Shown here piece by piece: positions 15,940-22,711 of a stretch of 22,711 nt of DNA. Origin of the DNA: Candidatus Firestoneibacteriota bacterium. GTDB taxonomy: Bacteria > JACRDZ01. A program made the position numbers and the translations under genes. Numbering within the stretch: position 1 is the first letter of the stretch; each line of letters starts with the position of its first letter. The notes under the pieces are model-generated. The model was given only the letters and a program-made list of their open reading frames with translations. It searched no databases and was not told the DNA's origin. The stretch lies in NCBI GenBank assembly GCA_016212735.1, contig JACRDZ010000140.1, positions 1 to 22,711 on the forward strand. The letters run 5' to 3'.

Positions 15940-17625
15940 GTGAAAGAAGACGAAACTTATAGTAACATATATCGTATTCGTCAGATTCTGAATGTTTTTA
16001 TTAAACATGGTTTTGGGCACGTTATCGAATTTCTTAATCTGCACAAGTTTTTTTCATATGGGAAGAGATTATTCAGTATAGAAAAAACAAAACTTTCATC
16101 TCTCGAAGCTCATCTCAGCCCTTCAGATCGTTTGACTCTTGCTCTTGAAGAATTAGGACCAACTTTTATTAAATTCGGTCAAATAATGAGTACAAGACCT
16201 GACTTACTGCCCGCTGAATTTATCGAAAGTTTTAAAAGACTGCAGGATAAAGTAAAGCCTTTTGAGTTTAGTGAAGTAAAAAATATAATTGAGAAGGAAT
16301 TAGATAAACCTCTTTTAAATGTTTATAGTAATTTTATAGAAGAACCAATTGCGGCAGCTTCAATTGCTCAGGTTCATTATGCTGTATTGAATACAGGCGA
16401 AGAAGTTGTTGTTAAAGTTCAGCGGCCAGGAATACAGAAAAATATACTAACAGACTTGCGTATTCTTTATATAATTGCAAATTTTATTGATAAAAGACTT
16501 GGAGAGGACAGATTATTTGAACCATTATTGCTTCTGGATGAATTTGACAGGTCGATAAGAAGAGAGATGGATTTTATTACAGAAGCCAGTAATACAGAAA
16601 AGCTTCATAATAATTTTAAAGAAATACCATATTTTAAATTTTCAAAAGTATTTTGGGATTATACTACTTCTCGGGTATTAACAATGGAAAGGCTTTATGG
16701 ATTCAGACTGGATGAAAAAGAAAAATTTGAATTATATAATATTGATAAAGCAAAAATAGCAGAAAGAATGGTTAAAGCATATTTAAAACAATATTTTGAA
16801 GATGGTTTTTTTCATGCAGATCCTCACATGGGAAATATACTTATTTCTCAGGAGGGAAATATTTTAATGCTGGATTGCGGGATGGTTGGGTATCTTAATA
16901 CAGATTTAAAAGAAAATTTTGCTCAGGTTTTTATCGGTATTGTAACACATGATTTTGAAAGACTTATCGAAGCTTACATGCGTTTGGGAATGATGACACA
17001 GCCTGTTGATTATCCGTCTTTCAGACAGGATCTTATTACTTTTATGGAGAGACATCTGGACGTCCCAATAAAACAGTTTAAAATATCAGATGTTTTTATG
17101 GATACAATAAAATATGCAAAAAAGTATAATATCAAAGTAAATGTTGATTTTTTGCTTTTAATGCGTTCTCTGGTAATAATCGAAGATATATCAAGAGTTC
17201 TAAATCCTGATATTAATATTGTTGAAACAACAAAGCCTTATGCTTTAGAGTTATTAAAAAAGAAAATAACAATAAAAAATTTTAAAGAAACCATAACAAA
17301 ACTTATTTTTGACATTGCTGATACTTCCAGGGGCTTGCCAAAACAGATTAGACAAATTCTTAATATGATGCAGTCAGGGAATTTAAGGTTTGAAATAAAA
17401 AATCCTGATGAACTTAAGCAAATTGAGCATTTAAACAGAATAGGGAACAGGATAGCAATAAGTATAATTCTATCAGGTCTGGCTATTGGTTCCTCAATTA
17501 TATTACAGAATGTCCCATCTCCGACATTAATGGGATTCCCTTTCTTTGGAATTATAGGTTATCTTATTGCAGGTATTATTGGGATTTTTCTTATTGTCTC
17601 CATTTTACGTTCCGGAAAATGGTAA
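15940..17625 (+). CDS. ubiB: AarF/UbiB (ABC1/ADCK) atypical kinase-like protein
   Basis: The 561-residue protein begins at GTG 15940, seven bases after GAGGGA (15927-15932). Family signatures are in order: KFGQ (78-81) within GPTFIKFGQIMSTRPDLLP, the Ala-rich loop AAASIAQVHYA (138-148), Lys159 in VVVKVQRPG, the catalytic-type segment FHADPHMGN (291-299), and LDCGMVG with Asp312 in place of the usual kinase DFG. Two hydrophobic helices near 500-557 anchor the C-terminus in the membrane. Family members support quinone or isoprenoid lipid biosynthesis and are thought to be ATPases rather than protein kinases. No other quinone gene is in the window, so UbiB is a family label. The start lies just after the palindrome cluster. 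Confidence 0.92.
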   Translation: MKEDETYSNIYRIRQILNVFIKHGFGHVIEFLNLHKFFSYGKRLFSIEKTKLSSLEAHLSPSDRLTLALEELGPTFIKFGQIMSTRPDLLPAEFIESFKRLQDKVKPFEFSEVKNIIEKELDKPLLNVYSNFIEEPIAAASIAQVHYAVLNTGEEVVVKVQRPGIQKNILTDLRILYIIANFIDKRLGEDRLFEPLLLLDEFDRSIRREMDFITEASNTEKLHNNFKEIPYFKFSKVFWDYTTSRVLTMERLYGFRLDEKEKFELYNIDKAKIAERMVKAYLKQYFEDGFFHADPHMGNILISQEGNILMLDCGMVGYLNTDLKENFAQVFIGIVTHDFERLIEAYMRLGMMTQPVDYPSFRQDLITFMERHLDVPIKQFKISDVFMDTIKYAKKYNIKVNVDFLLLMRSLVIIEDISRVLNPDINIVETTKPYALELLKKKITIKNFKETITKLIFDIADTSRGLPKQIRQILNMMQSGNLRFEIKNPDELKQIEHLNRIGNRIAISIILSGLAIGSSIILQNVPSPTLMGFPFFGIIGYLIAGIIGIFLIVSILRSGKW

Positions 17626-17648
17626 GGATCAGCGCAGACCTTAAATAT

Positions 17649-17761
17649 AAGTATAGGAATTTCAAAATTCATAATTTAGCTCGATGAATCGAGCAACTAC
17701 ATTGAAATTTTTGTAGTTGCCTGATACTCAATTAATGATGTTGAGTACAAGCTTATCAGGC
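17649..17761. repeat. Two-headed palindromic element between ubiB and yceH
   Basis: Three hairpins follow one another: GCTCGA/TCGAGC (17679-17684 and 17689-17694, TGAA loop), GCAACTAC/GTAGTTGC (17693-17700 and 17713-17720, extendable by one pair), and GCCTGATA/TATCAGGC (17719-17726 and 17754-17761). The last encloses CTCAA/TTGAG (17727-17731 and 17741-17745). Neighbouring stems share their boundary GC bases. The layout is hairpin, arm, spacer, inverted arm, hairpin. The leading AAGTATAGGAATTTCAAA (17649-17666) also starts the element at 10171. It occupies most of the ubiB-yceH gap and may also act in RNA. Confidence 0.7.
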
Positions 17762-17792
17762 TTAATTTAAAAACTTTTATGGAGAAAAATAA

Positions 17793-18446
17793 ATGGATTA
17801 TATTCTTACACCTATTGAAATCCGTATTTTAGGTTCATTAATTGAAAAGGAATTAGCAACTCCAGATTATTATCCTCTAACACTGAATTCATTAACTGCC
17901 GCATGTAATCAAAAATCCTCAAGAGATCCTGTTATGAATATTGATGAACAAATTGTTATAAGAGTACTTGAAGATTTGCGGCTTAAGCAATTAGTATGGC
18001 AAACTACGAGTATGGAAGGCCGTGTTCCTAAATATAAACATAATATGAAAATATTTAATTTTTCTCCTGCTGAAACCGCAATATTATGTGTGCTTTTTCT
18101 AAGAGGTCCAAAGACCGCTGGAGAACTAAGAATTCATACTGAGCGTTTATATAAATTTAATAGCATTGAAGAAGTAGAGAATAATCTAAATAAATTATTA
18201 GAAATAGAAAAAGGTCCATATATTATACATCTGCCTCGAGAGTCAGGGCATAGAGAACGACGTTATGCTCATTTATTTTGCGGAGAAGTTAAAGTAAATC
18301 TGTCTCAACAGGAGGAATCTCAAGCTCTGGAAGTAAAATATGAAAATCAAAAGATTGAAAATCTTGAAACAGAAGTAAATCGTATTAAAAAAGAGCTTAA
18401 AGATTTTAAAGAACAATTTGAAATATTTAAAAAACAATTTGAATAA
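17793..18446 (+). CDS. yceH: YceH family (DUF480) winged-helix protein
   Basis: The 217-residue protein opens with the family hallmark TPIEIRILGSLIEKELATPD (6-25), then YYPLTLNSLTAACNQKSSRDP (26-46), covering the first winged-helix domain. A second follows around FSPAETAILCVLFLRGPKTA with GELRIHTERLY. A conserved LPRESGHRERRYAHLFCG closes the DUF480 core. The last 35 or so residues (KIENLETEVNRIKKELKDFK onward) form a coiled coil, probably for self-association. Function is not established; the two winged helices suggest nucleic-acid or protein contact. GGAG lies just before the ATG at 17779-17782. It leads a closely spaced run with aroE-like, surE and pcm (gaps of 15 to 25 bases). Family assignment is firm. 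Confidence 0.93.
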   Translation: MDYILTPIEIRILGSLIEKELATPDYYPLTLNSLTAACNQKSSRDPVMNIDEQIVIRVLEDLRLKQLVWQTTSMEGRVPKYKHNMKIFNFSPAETAILCVLFLRGPKTAGELRIHTERLYKFNSIEEVENNLNKLLEIEKGPYIIHLPRESGHRERRYAHLFCGEVKVNLSQQEESQALEVKYENQKIENLETEVNRIKKELKDFKEQFEIFKKQFE

Positions 18447-18461
18447 TATCCGGAGATAAAT

Positions 18462-19316
18462 ATGCAAGCTTCTGTTAGTATAACAGGTATTCTGGGTAAA
18501 AATGTTAAACAATCATTATTATTTAATATATATAACCAAATTTTTAATGAGCTAGACCTTCCATGTCAATACATTCCATTTGAAGTAATGCCAAATCATC
18601 TTGAAGAGGCAGTTATTGGAATACGTCAAATGAAGATGATGGGGGTTAATGTAACATATCCATATAATGAAAAAATTACAGAATACATAGATGAGATTAC
18701 AGAAGATTCTAAAATTATAGGGAATATAAATACTATAAAAAACTATAATGATATTCTAATAGGATATAATACTTATGGCAAAAGCGTTGTGGAAGCTCTG
18801 GAAAAAAAGTGCAAAATTTATCCTGATAGTAAAAGTTTATTAATATTAGGAGCTGGATGTACTGCTAAGTCTATTGCTGTAACTTTTGCGAAAGCTGGAG
18901 CAAAGCAGATATTTATTGCTAATCGTACTATGCTTCATTCTGAAGAAATAAAAAATGTTATAAACAGCAATATACCGGAATGCAATGTTAATATTTTTAC
19001 TCTTAATGCACCAAAAATAAAAGAAATAATCAAAGATGTTGATATTATAATAAATACAACTCCTTTAGGAATGAAAAAGAATGATCCATCTTTATTAAAT
19101 GCTGAATTAATATCTAAAAATAAAGTTATATTAGATACAGTATGTAATCCTTTAAAAACATTATTAATCAGGGAAGCATGCATAAAAGGTTGTTTAAATG
19201 TTGAAGGAATTAATATTTTTGCAATGCAATGTGCGATTGATTTAGAAATATGGACAGATAAAATATATCCAATAGATATTATAGAAAAAACAATAATGAA
19301 ACAATTGAGAGGTTGA
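18462..19316 (+). CDS. Shikimate dehydrogenase-like protein lacking the catalytic Lys/Asp pair
   Basis: The 284-residue protein is clearly of the AroE fold. It has the substrate domain with GVNVTYPYNEKI (61-72), the NADP-binding glycine motif LGAGCTAKS (129-137), IFIANRT (150-156), NTTPLGM (198-204) and a C-terminal AMQCAIDLEIW. Key active-site positions differ from true shikimate dehydrogenases. The catalytic Lys of NVTxPxK is Asn69, the catalytic Asp of NTDG is Tyr105 (GYNTYG), and the substrate-binding SxSP near the N-terminus is SLLF (18-21). The nucleotide reads unambiguously as AAT and TAT at these codons. It should not catalyse the normal shikimate/NADP reaction. It may bind another ligand, be a regulatory relative, or be decaying, though the frame is intact. 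CGGAGA precedes ATG 18462. Fold is certain; activity as AroE is doubtful. Confidence 0.85.
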   Translation: MQASVSITGILGKNVKQSLLFNIYNQIFNELDLPCQYIPFEVMPNHLEEAVIGIRQMKMMGVNVTYPYNEKITEYIDEITEDSKIIGNINTIKNYNDILIGYNTYGKSVVEALEKKCKIYPDSKSLLILGAGCTAKSIAVTFAKAGAKQIFIANRTMLHSEEIKNVINSNIPECNVNIFTLNAPKIKEIIKDVDIIINTTPLGMKKNDPSLLNAELISKNKVILDTVCNPLKTLLIREACIKGCLNVEGINIFAMQCAIDLEIWTDKIYPIDIIEKTIMKQLRG

Positions 19317-19341
19317 GAAGTTTAATAAGGAGGGATTTCTT

Positions 19342-20130
19342 ATTCTTAATAAAAAACTCAAATCAAAGAAACATAATATTATTATTACAAATGATGATGG
19401 AATAGATTCTCCAGGATTACATGCAATGGCAAAAGCTTTAGCTTCTCTGGGGAATATATATATAATTGCTCCAAATGAAGAAAAAAGCGCTATAGGACAT
19501 TCTGTTACAATTCATCATCCTCTAAGGGCAAAAATTTTAAAAGAAAATGTGGTTTCATTATTTGGTACACCTGCAGATTGTATAATTTTTGGAGTTTTGT
19601 ATCTTTTAAAGAAGCAAAAAATAGATTTAATTGCATCAGGAATTAATTTAGGCCCAAATCTGGGAGATGATGTGACTTATTCTGGTACAATTGGAGCTGC
19701 TATGGAAGGGACACTTCTTAAAATACCGTCAATTGCAGTTTCTTTAACAGGTAAAAAACATAATGATTTTTCTGCTGCAATATCATTTACAAATAAAATC
19801 GCAAAATATGTAATAAAAAATGGTTTGCCGGAAATGACTCTATTAAATATTAATGTGCCAAATGAAAAAGTCGATAATATAAAAGGATATTTGCTAACAA
19901 AGCAGGGAAAGGGTATATATAGAGATAACATAGTAGAAAAAGTTGATCCGCGGGGTAGAAAGTATTTTTGGATAGATGGAGATGAACCTCGATGGGAATT
20001 GACAGACAGTGGAGATACAGATTTTTATGCTGTTGCAAATAATTATATATCTGTTACTCCTTTGAGTTTGAATTTAACAAATTATAGTGTTTTAGAAACT
20101 ATGCGGGAAAAAATAAATATAAGATTTTAA
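19342..20130 (+). CDS. surE: 5'/3'-nucleotidase SurE, probable ATT start
   Basis: SurE is a metal-dependent nucleoside monophosphatase. The hallmark IIITNDDGIDSPGLHAM is encoded from 19378, including the metal-binding Asp pair (D18, D19 from the chosen start). The first ATG in frame, 19426, would delete that motif and cannot be right. The in-frame stop upstream is at 19306-19308, and no ATG, GTG or TTG in this frame lies between it and the motif. A strong AAGGAGGGA (19327-19335) ends six bases before ATT 19342, the best start. This gives 262 residues, a normal length. Other family marks are EEKSAIGHSVTIHHPL, GTPADC and ASGINLGPNLGDDVTYSGT. pcm follows after 21 bases, a classic pairing. Confidence 0.92.
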   Translation: MLNKKLKSKKHNIIITNDDGIDSPGLHAMAKALASLGNIYIIAPNEEKSAIGHSVTIHHPLRAKILKENVVSLFGTPADCIIFGVLYLLKKQKIDLIASGINLGPNLGDDVTYSGTIGAAMEGTLLKIPSIAVSLTGKKHNDFSAAISFTNKIAKYVIKNGLPEMTLLNINVPNEKVDNIKGYLLTKQGKGIYRDNIVEKVDPRGRKYFWIDGDEPRWELTDSGDTDFYAVANNYISVTPLSLNLTNYSVLETMREKINIRF

Positions 20131-20151
20131 AATATCTGGAAAATATTTATT

Positions 20152-20805
20152 ATGATTGATTATACAACATTGCGCAACAAAATGGTAGATGAACAAATTA
20201 TAGGCAGAGGGATAAAAGATGAGGCGGTTATTTCTGCTATGCGAAAAATCCCAAGGCATTTTTTTGTAAATGAACCTCTGACAATTAGAAGTTATGGAGA
20301 TTATCCATTGCCTATTATTGAGAGTCAGACAATATCACAGCCATTTATGGTTGCATTAATGACAGAATTGTTGAGTTTAAATTCATCTTGCAATGTTCTT
20401 GAAATAGGAACAGGATCCGGTTATCAGACAGCAATTTTGGCTGAAATATCCGAAAAAGTTTATACTATTGAACGGTATAAAACTATGGTTTTAAAAGCAA
20501 GAGAATTATTTAATAAATTGAATTACCATAATATAGTAATGAAAACAGGAGATGGGACACTTGGATGGAAAGAATTTTCTCCATTCGACCGCATACTAGT
20601 AACTGCTGGTGCTCCTACAGTACCAGAAAAACTTGTAAATCAGCTGGCAGACTGCGGACGAATGATAATTCCAATTGGGGACTCTACATTACAGAAATTA
20701 ACCTGCATTGAAAAAAAAGATGGGAAGATTTTTATTAGTGAATATGGCGGTTGTGTTTTTGTCCCGCTTGTTGGTAAATATGGATGGAAAGAAAAGGAAA
20801 AATAG
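20152..20805 (+). CDS. pcm: Protein-L-isoaspartate O-methyltransferase
   Basis: Pcm methylates isoaspartyl residues in aged proteins with S-adenosylmethionine, allowing their repair. The 217 residues are the usual size. The N-terminal helix region (RNKMVDEQIIGRGIKDEAVI) precedes IPRHFFV, and GDYPLPIIESQTISQP (49-64) forms the substrate-proximal loop. SAM motif I is VLEIGTGSGYQTAIL (82-96), followed by VYTIER. The later FDRILVTAGAP and CGRMIIPIGD are the usual post-motif strands. There is little ribosome-site signal before ATG 20152, so coupling to surE is likely. Its stop overlaps the GTG of the next gene by one base. surE-pcm neighbours are common in bacteria, as two repair or stationary-phase functions. 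Confidence 0.96.
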   Translation: MIDYTTLRNKMVDEQIIGRGIKDEAVISAMRKIPRHFFVNEPLTIRSYGDYPLPIIESQTISQPFMVALMTELLSLNSSCNVLEIGTGSGYQTAILAEISEKVYTIERYKTMVLKARELFNKLNYHNIVMKTGDGTLGWKEFSPFDRILVTAGAPTVPEKLVNQLADCGRMIIPIGDSTLQKLTCIEKKDGKIFISEYGGCVFVPLVGKYGWKEKEK

Positions 20806-21803
20806 TGATTAAATATTTTATTTTTAACAAAAAAATAAATTTATTAAATATATTAATATTTATATTTGCTTTTTCTGCCTGTCATAGAAAAATAGTTCAT
20901 GTACGCAAATATCCTGATAAGTATTATGAAATTATTCCTATTGATGCTTCAGGTAATTTTGTTGTAGATAGAGAAAACAACAGTATTACTGCTGAAATTA
21001 AAAATATTAAAATAAAAGTTAAATATGTGGATTTTAATTTTTTATTTAATAATTTTTCTTATTTAGTTGATAAAAATGATTTTGGATATACATCTGTTTA
21101 TCGTCTTGTCCCATTCTATATTGCAAAAAGAGTCAATGGGAAATCTGATATAGAAAATTATTTTTCACAGTTTACTGTTTTTTATGTTTATATAGAAAAC
21201 AAATCAGATTCTCCTATAATGTTTAATCAAAAAAGATGTGTAATGGTGGACGGAATGGGAAATCAATATAGTACTTTAGATGAAGGTTTTTTAAAAAGTA
21301 ATCAGTTATTATATGGATATATGGAAGAATCCCCGTTTTTTGGGATTAAAAGGACATTAAATCCTTTGACAAAAATACTTGGAGAAGTAACTGAAATTGC
21401 CAATGCTGCAGCATCAATAACACCATATGGAGGAATGGTTAAGATTAAAGGGCAGGATAATTATAATGAAAATAAACGTTATGATTATAAGTATCCTATG
21501 GATATTAAACTTTTTTTACAAGGGGGAGAAATTTTCCCATCGGTTAACTATAGTGGATTTATGGTTTTTAGAAAAATATCAGATAAATCATTTACTTCCA
21601 AGCTCATTTTTCCATATATTGGATATAAATATACTGCTGATGGGAGAGTTATTGAAAGTATAAATTTTGAATTTAATTTTTCGAAAGTTATGAATCCAAA
21701 AGCGGCATATTTTGATAGTTCCTCTCAAATGTTGTTTTATATAAGTCATAACGAAAATTTATTTGACAGTTCAAATATAATGAAAGAACCACCAGCTAAA
21801 TAA
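20805..21803 (+). CDS. Unknown lipoprotein at the end of the surE-pcm operon
   Basis: The start is GTG 20805, overlapping the last base of pcm, with AGGA at 20795-20798; an in-frame ATG at 20784 lies inside pcm and would place extra charged residues before the signal. The 332-residue product has a basic start, a hydrophobic core (LLNILIFIFAF) and a lipobox FSAC with Cys26. The mature part shows alternating strands, including VYIENKSDSPIMFNQKRCVM followed by VDGMGNQYSTLDEGFL. That resembles the Ig-like domains in DUF4352-type proteins, where the phrase about residual bonds to a protein surface recurs. GYMEESPFFGIKRTLNPLTK and a strand with NYSGFMVFRKIS follow. No catalytic motif is seen. It is probably a periplasm-facing lipoprotein of unknown role. 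Its last 33 bases overlap the 3' end of ecfT on the other strand. Confidence 0.75.
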   Translation: MIKYFIFNKKINLLNILIFIFAFSACHRKIVHVRKYPDKYYEIIPIDASGNFVVDRENNSITAEIKNIKIKVKYVDFNFLFNNFSYLVDKNDFGYTSVYRLVPFYIAKRVNGKSDIENYFSQFTVFYVYIENKSDSPIMFNQKRCVMVDGMGNQYSTLDEGFLKSNQLLYGYMEESPFFGIKRTLNPLTKILGEVTEIANAAASITPYGGMVKIKGQDNYNENKRYDYKYPMDIKLFLQGGEIFPSVNYSGFMVFRKISDKSFTSKLIFPYIGYKYTADGRVIESINFEFNFSKVMNPKAAYFDSSSQMLFYISHNENLFDSSNIMKEPPAK

Positions 21804-22577
21804 AGTAATTGTGATAATTAATATAATTGTTAAATAATCTATTAAAGTAATTTTTAATTCTCGAAAATGAGAGCGGCCTTCTCCACCTCTGTATCCACGG
21901 GCATCCATAGCTTGTGCTAGTTCTTCTGCTCTATGAAATGAACTTAGGAAAAGCGGGACTATAATAGTTATTAGATTATTTATTCTATCAATAAGATTCC
22001 CATTTGAAAAATCAACTCCACGGCACATCTGTGCTTTCATTATTTTATTAATTTCCATAAAAAGAATTGGTATAAAACGGAATGAAATTGTGAGCATCAT
22101 TGCAATTTCATGTGCAGGAAATCCTAAAAATTTAAATGGATAAAATATATTTTCAAAAGCATCGGTTATTTGCACAGGTGATGTAGTAAGTGTTAGTAGT
22201 GATGCACTGGCAATTAAATATAGAAGACGTAATGTAACTAATGTTCCTGTATTTATGCCTTCAAAAGTAATAGTTAAAAATTTCCATTTCCACCATGCGG
22301 TACCTTCAGTAAAAAAAAAATGAAAAATACATGTAAAGATAAAAAGATATTTTAACGCAAAAATGTTTTTTAATAGATATTTAAATGGGATGCCAGATAT
22401 CAATATAATTAAAAAAAGTACTATAGCAGGAATAATATAATAAGATAAATTTTTTGTTAAAATTGTCCATATCATAAATCCGCATAAAATTGTAATTTTT
22501 ATTCTAGGATCTAGTCTATGAATATATGAATCAAGAGGAATATATTGACCGATGGTGATTTTATTTAAAAAGTTCAT
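21771..22577 (-). CDS. ecfT: ECF transporter transmembrane component EcfT (CbiQ-like)
   Basis: EcfT couples the two ATPases of an energy-coupling-factor importer to a substrate-binding S component for vitamin or metal uptake. The 268-residue protein has HRLDPRIKI near the N-terminus, several membrane helices, and the two short Ala-Arg-Gly-type motifs that dock on the ATPases: AQMCRG (182-187) and AMDARG (223-228). A last helix ends SWWFFHYI. No ATPase (EcfA) or S component is in the window, so the substrate cannot be told; they may lie beyond either end of this gene or elsewhere. No ribosome site precedes the ATG at 22577-22575, and the promoter candidate suggests a nearly leaderless message. 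The 3' end overlaps the convergent lipoprotein gene by 33 bases. Confidence 0.93.
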   Translation of the reverse strand: MNFLNKITIGQYIPLDSYIHRLDPRIKITILCGFMIWTILTKNLSYYIIPAIVLFLIILISGIPFKYLLKNIFALKYLFIFTCIFHFFFTEGTAWWKWKFLTITFEGINTGTLVTLRLLYLIASASLLTLTTSPVQITDAFENIFYPFKFLGFPAHEIAMMLTISFRFIPILFMEINKIMKAQMCRGVDFSNGNLIDRINNLITIIVPLFLSSFHRAEELAQAMDARGYRGGEGRSHFRELKITLIDYLTIILIITITLFSWWFFHYI

Positions 22578-22585
22578 AATTTATT

Positions 22586-22613
22586 ATTATAATATAAAAA
22601 GATAAAAAAGCAA
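22586..22613 (-). promoter_or_regulatory. Candidate promoter of ecfT
   Basis: On the minus strand, TTGCTT (22613-22608) and TATAAT (22591-22586) are 16 bases apart. The -10 element is a perfect consensus. It ends eight bases before the ATG, so the leader would be only one or two bases, in line with the absent ribosome site. Confidence 0.45.
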
Positions 22614-22661
22614 AATAGTGAAAAACCATAGGGTGTGCATCCAATGGCATTGACACTAAAT

Positions 22662-22711
22662 TGACGATTGAGCATTGAGCATTTACAATTGAGCATTATA
22701 ATTCAATTCAT
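22662..22711. repeat. Partial copy of the ATTGAGC repeat family at the window end
   Basis: ATTGAGC occurs at 22667-22673, 22674-22680 and 22688-22694. Bases 22685-22708 are identical to 15629-15652. The element runs off the window. Its position upstream of ecfT puts it just beyond the promoter. Confidence 0.7.

Noticed and set aside
17640..17792. tRNA or known riboswitch in the ubiB-yceH gap
   Set aside because: The three hairpins do not form a cloverleaf, there is no T-loop GTTCGA-like sequence, and no riboswitch consensus is recognisable.
19426..20130. ATG 19426 as the SurE start
   Set aside because: It would remove the NDDG metal-binding motif that is encoded in the same open frame just upstream.

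Overview
The window is AT-rich (about 30% G+C by eye), densely coded and almost entirely on the + strand. Two predicted lipoproteins, an outer-membrane beta-barrel protein and a secreted beta-helix remnant indicate a bacterium with a Gram-negative-type envelope. Clear AGGAG-type ribosome sites, several GTG/TTG starts, many intergenic palindromic repeats and the mix of families fit an uncultivated lineage such as those around Omnitrophota or Firestonebacteria. That placement is an inference; no marker here fixes the taxonomy.

Region 1 (1-4137) is accessory. It holds the 3' part of a Schlafen-type AlbA_2/HATPase protein. One base after its stop begins a 1060-residue protein that joins a class III cyclase-like domain, a NACHT NTPase and C-terminal HEAT-like repeats with an exact 33-residue period. 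This is the best candidate for an undescribed system, by analogy with bacterial NLR-like defence proteins. A 267-bp gap follows, with an inverted repeat, a possible H-type pseudoknot and a likely promoter.

Region 2 (4405-10086) is housekeeping: pyruvate phosphate dikinase (ppdK), a YjbH-like outer-membrane protein, acetyl-CoA carboxylase alpha (accA), and tsaE and tsaB for the t6A tRNA modification. From the outer-membrane gene onward they look like one operon.

Region 3 (10087-11507) is a decaying, repeat-bearing stretch. It has a flanked palindromic element, a frameshifted and truncated beta-helix gene, and two tiny membrane-protein genes on the minus strand.

Region 4 (11508-15525) carries an IPT/TIG-plus-propeller surface lipoprotein, GMP synthase (guaA) and a small phasin-like coiled-coil protein. 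A 414-bp gap of nested palindromes follows, then an AarF/UbiB atypical kinase (15940-17625) and a second palindromic element.

Region 5 (17793-21803) is a tight operon: yceH, an aroE-like gene whose product lacks both catalytic dyad residues, surE (which appears to start at a non-canonical ATT), pcm, and an unknown lipoprotein. A convergent minus-strand ecfT (ECF transporter T component) overlaps the operon's end. The window closes inside another copy of the repeat family seen at 15.6 kb.
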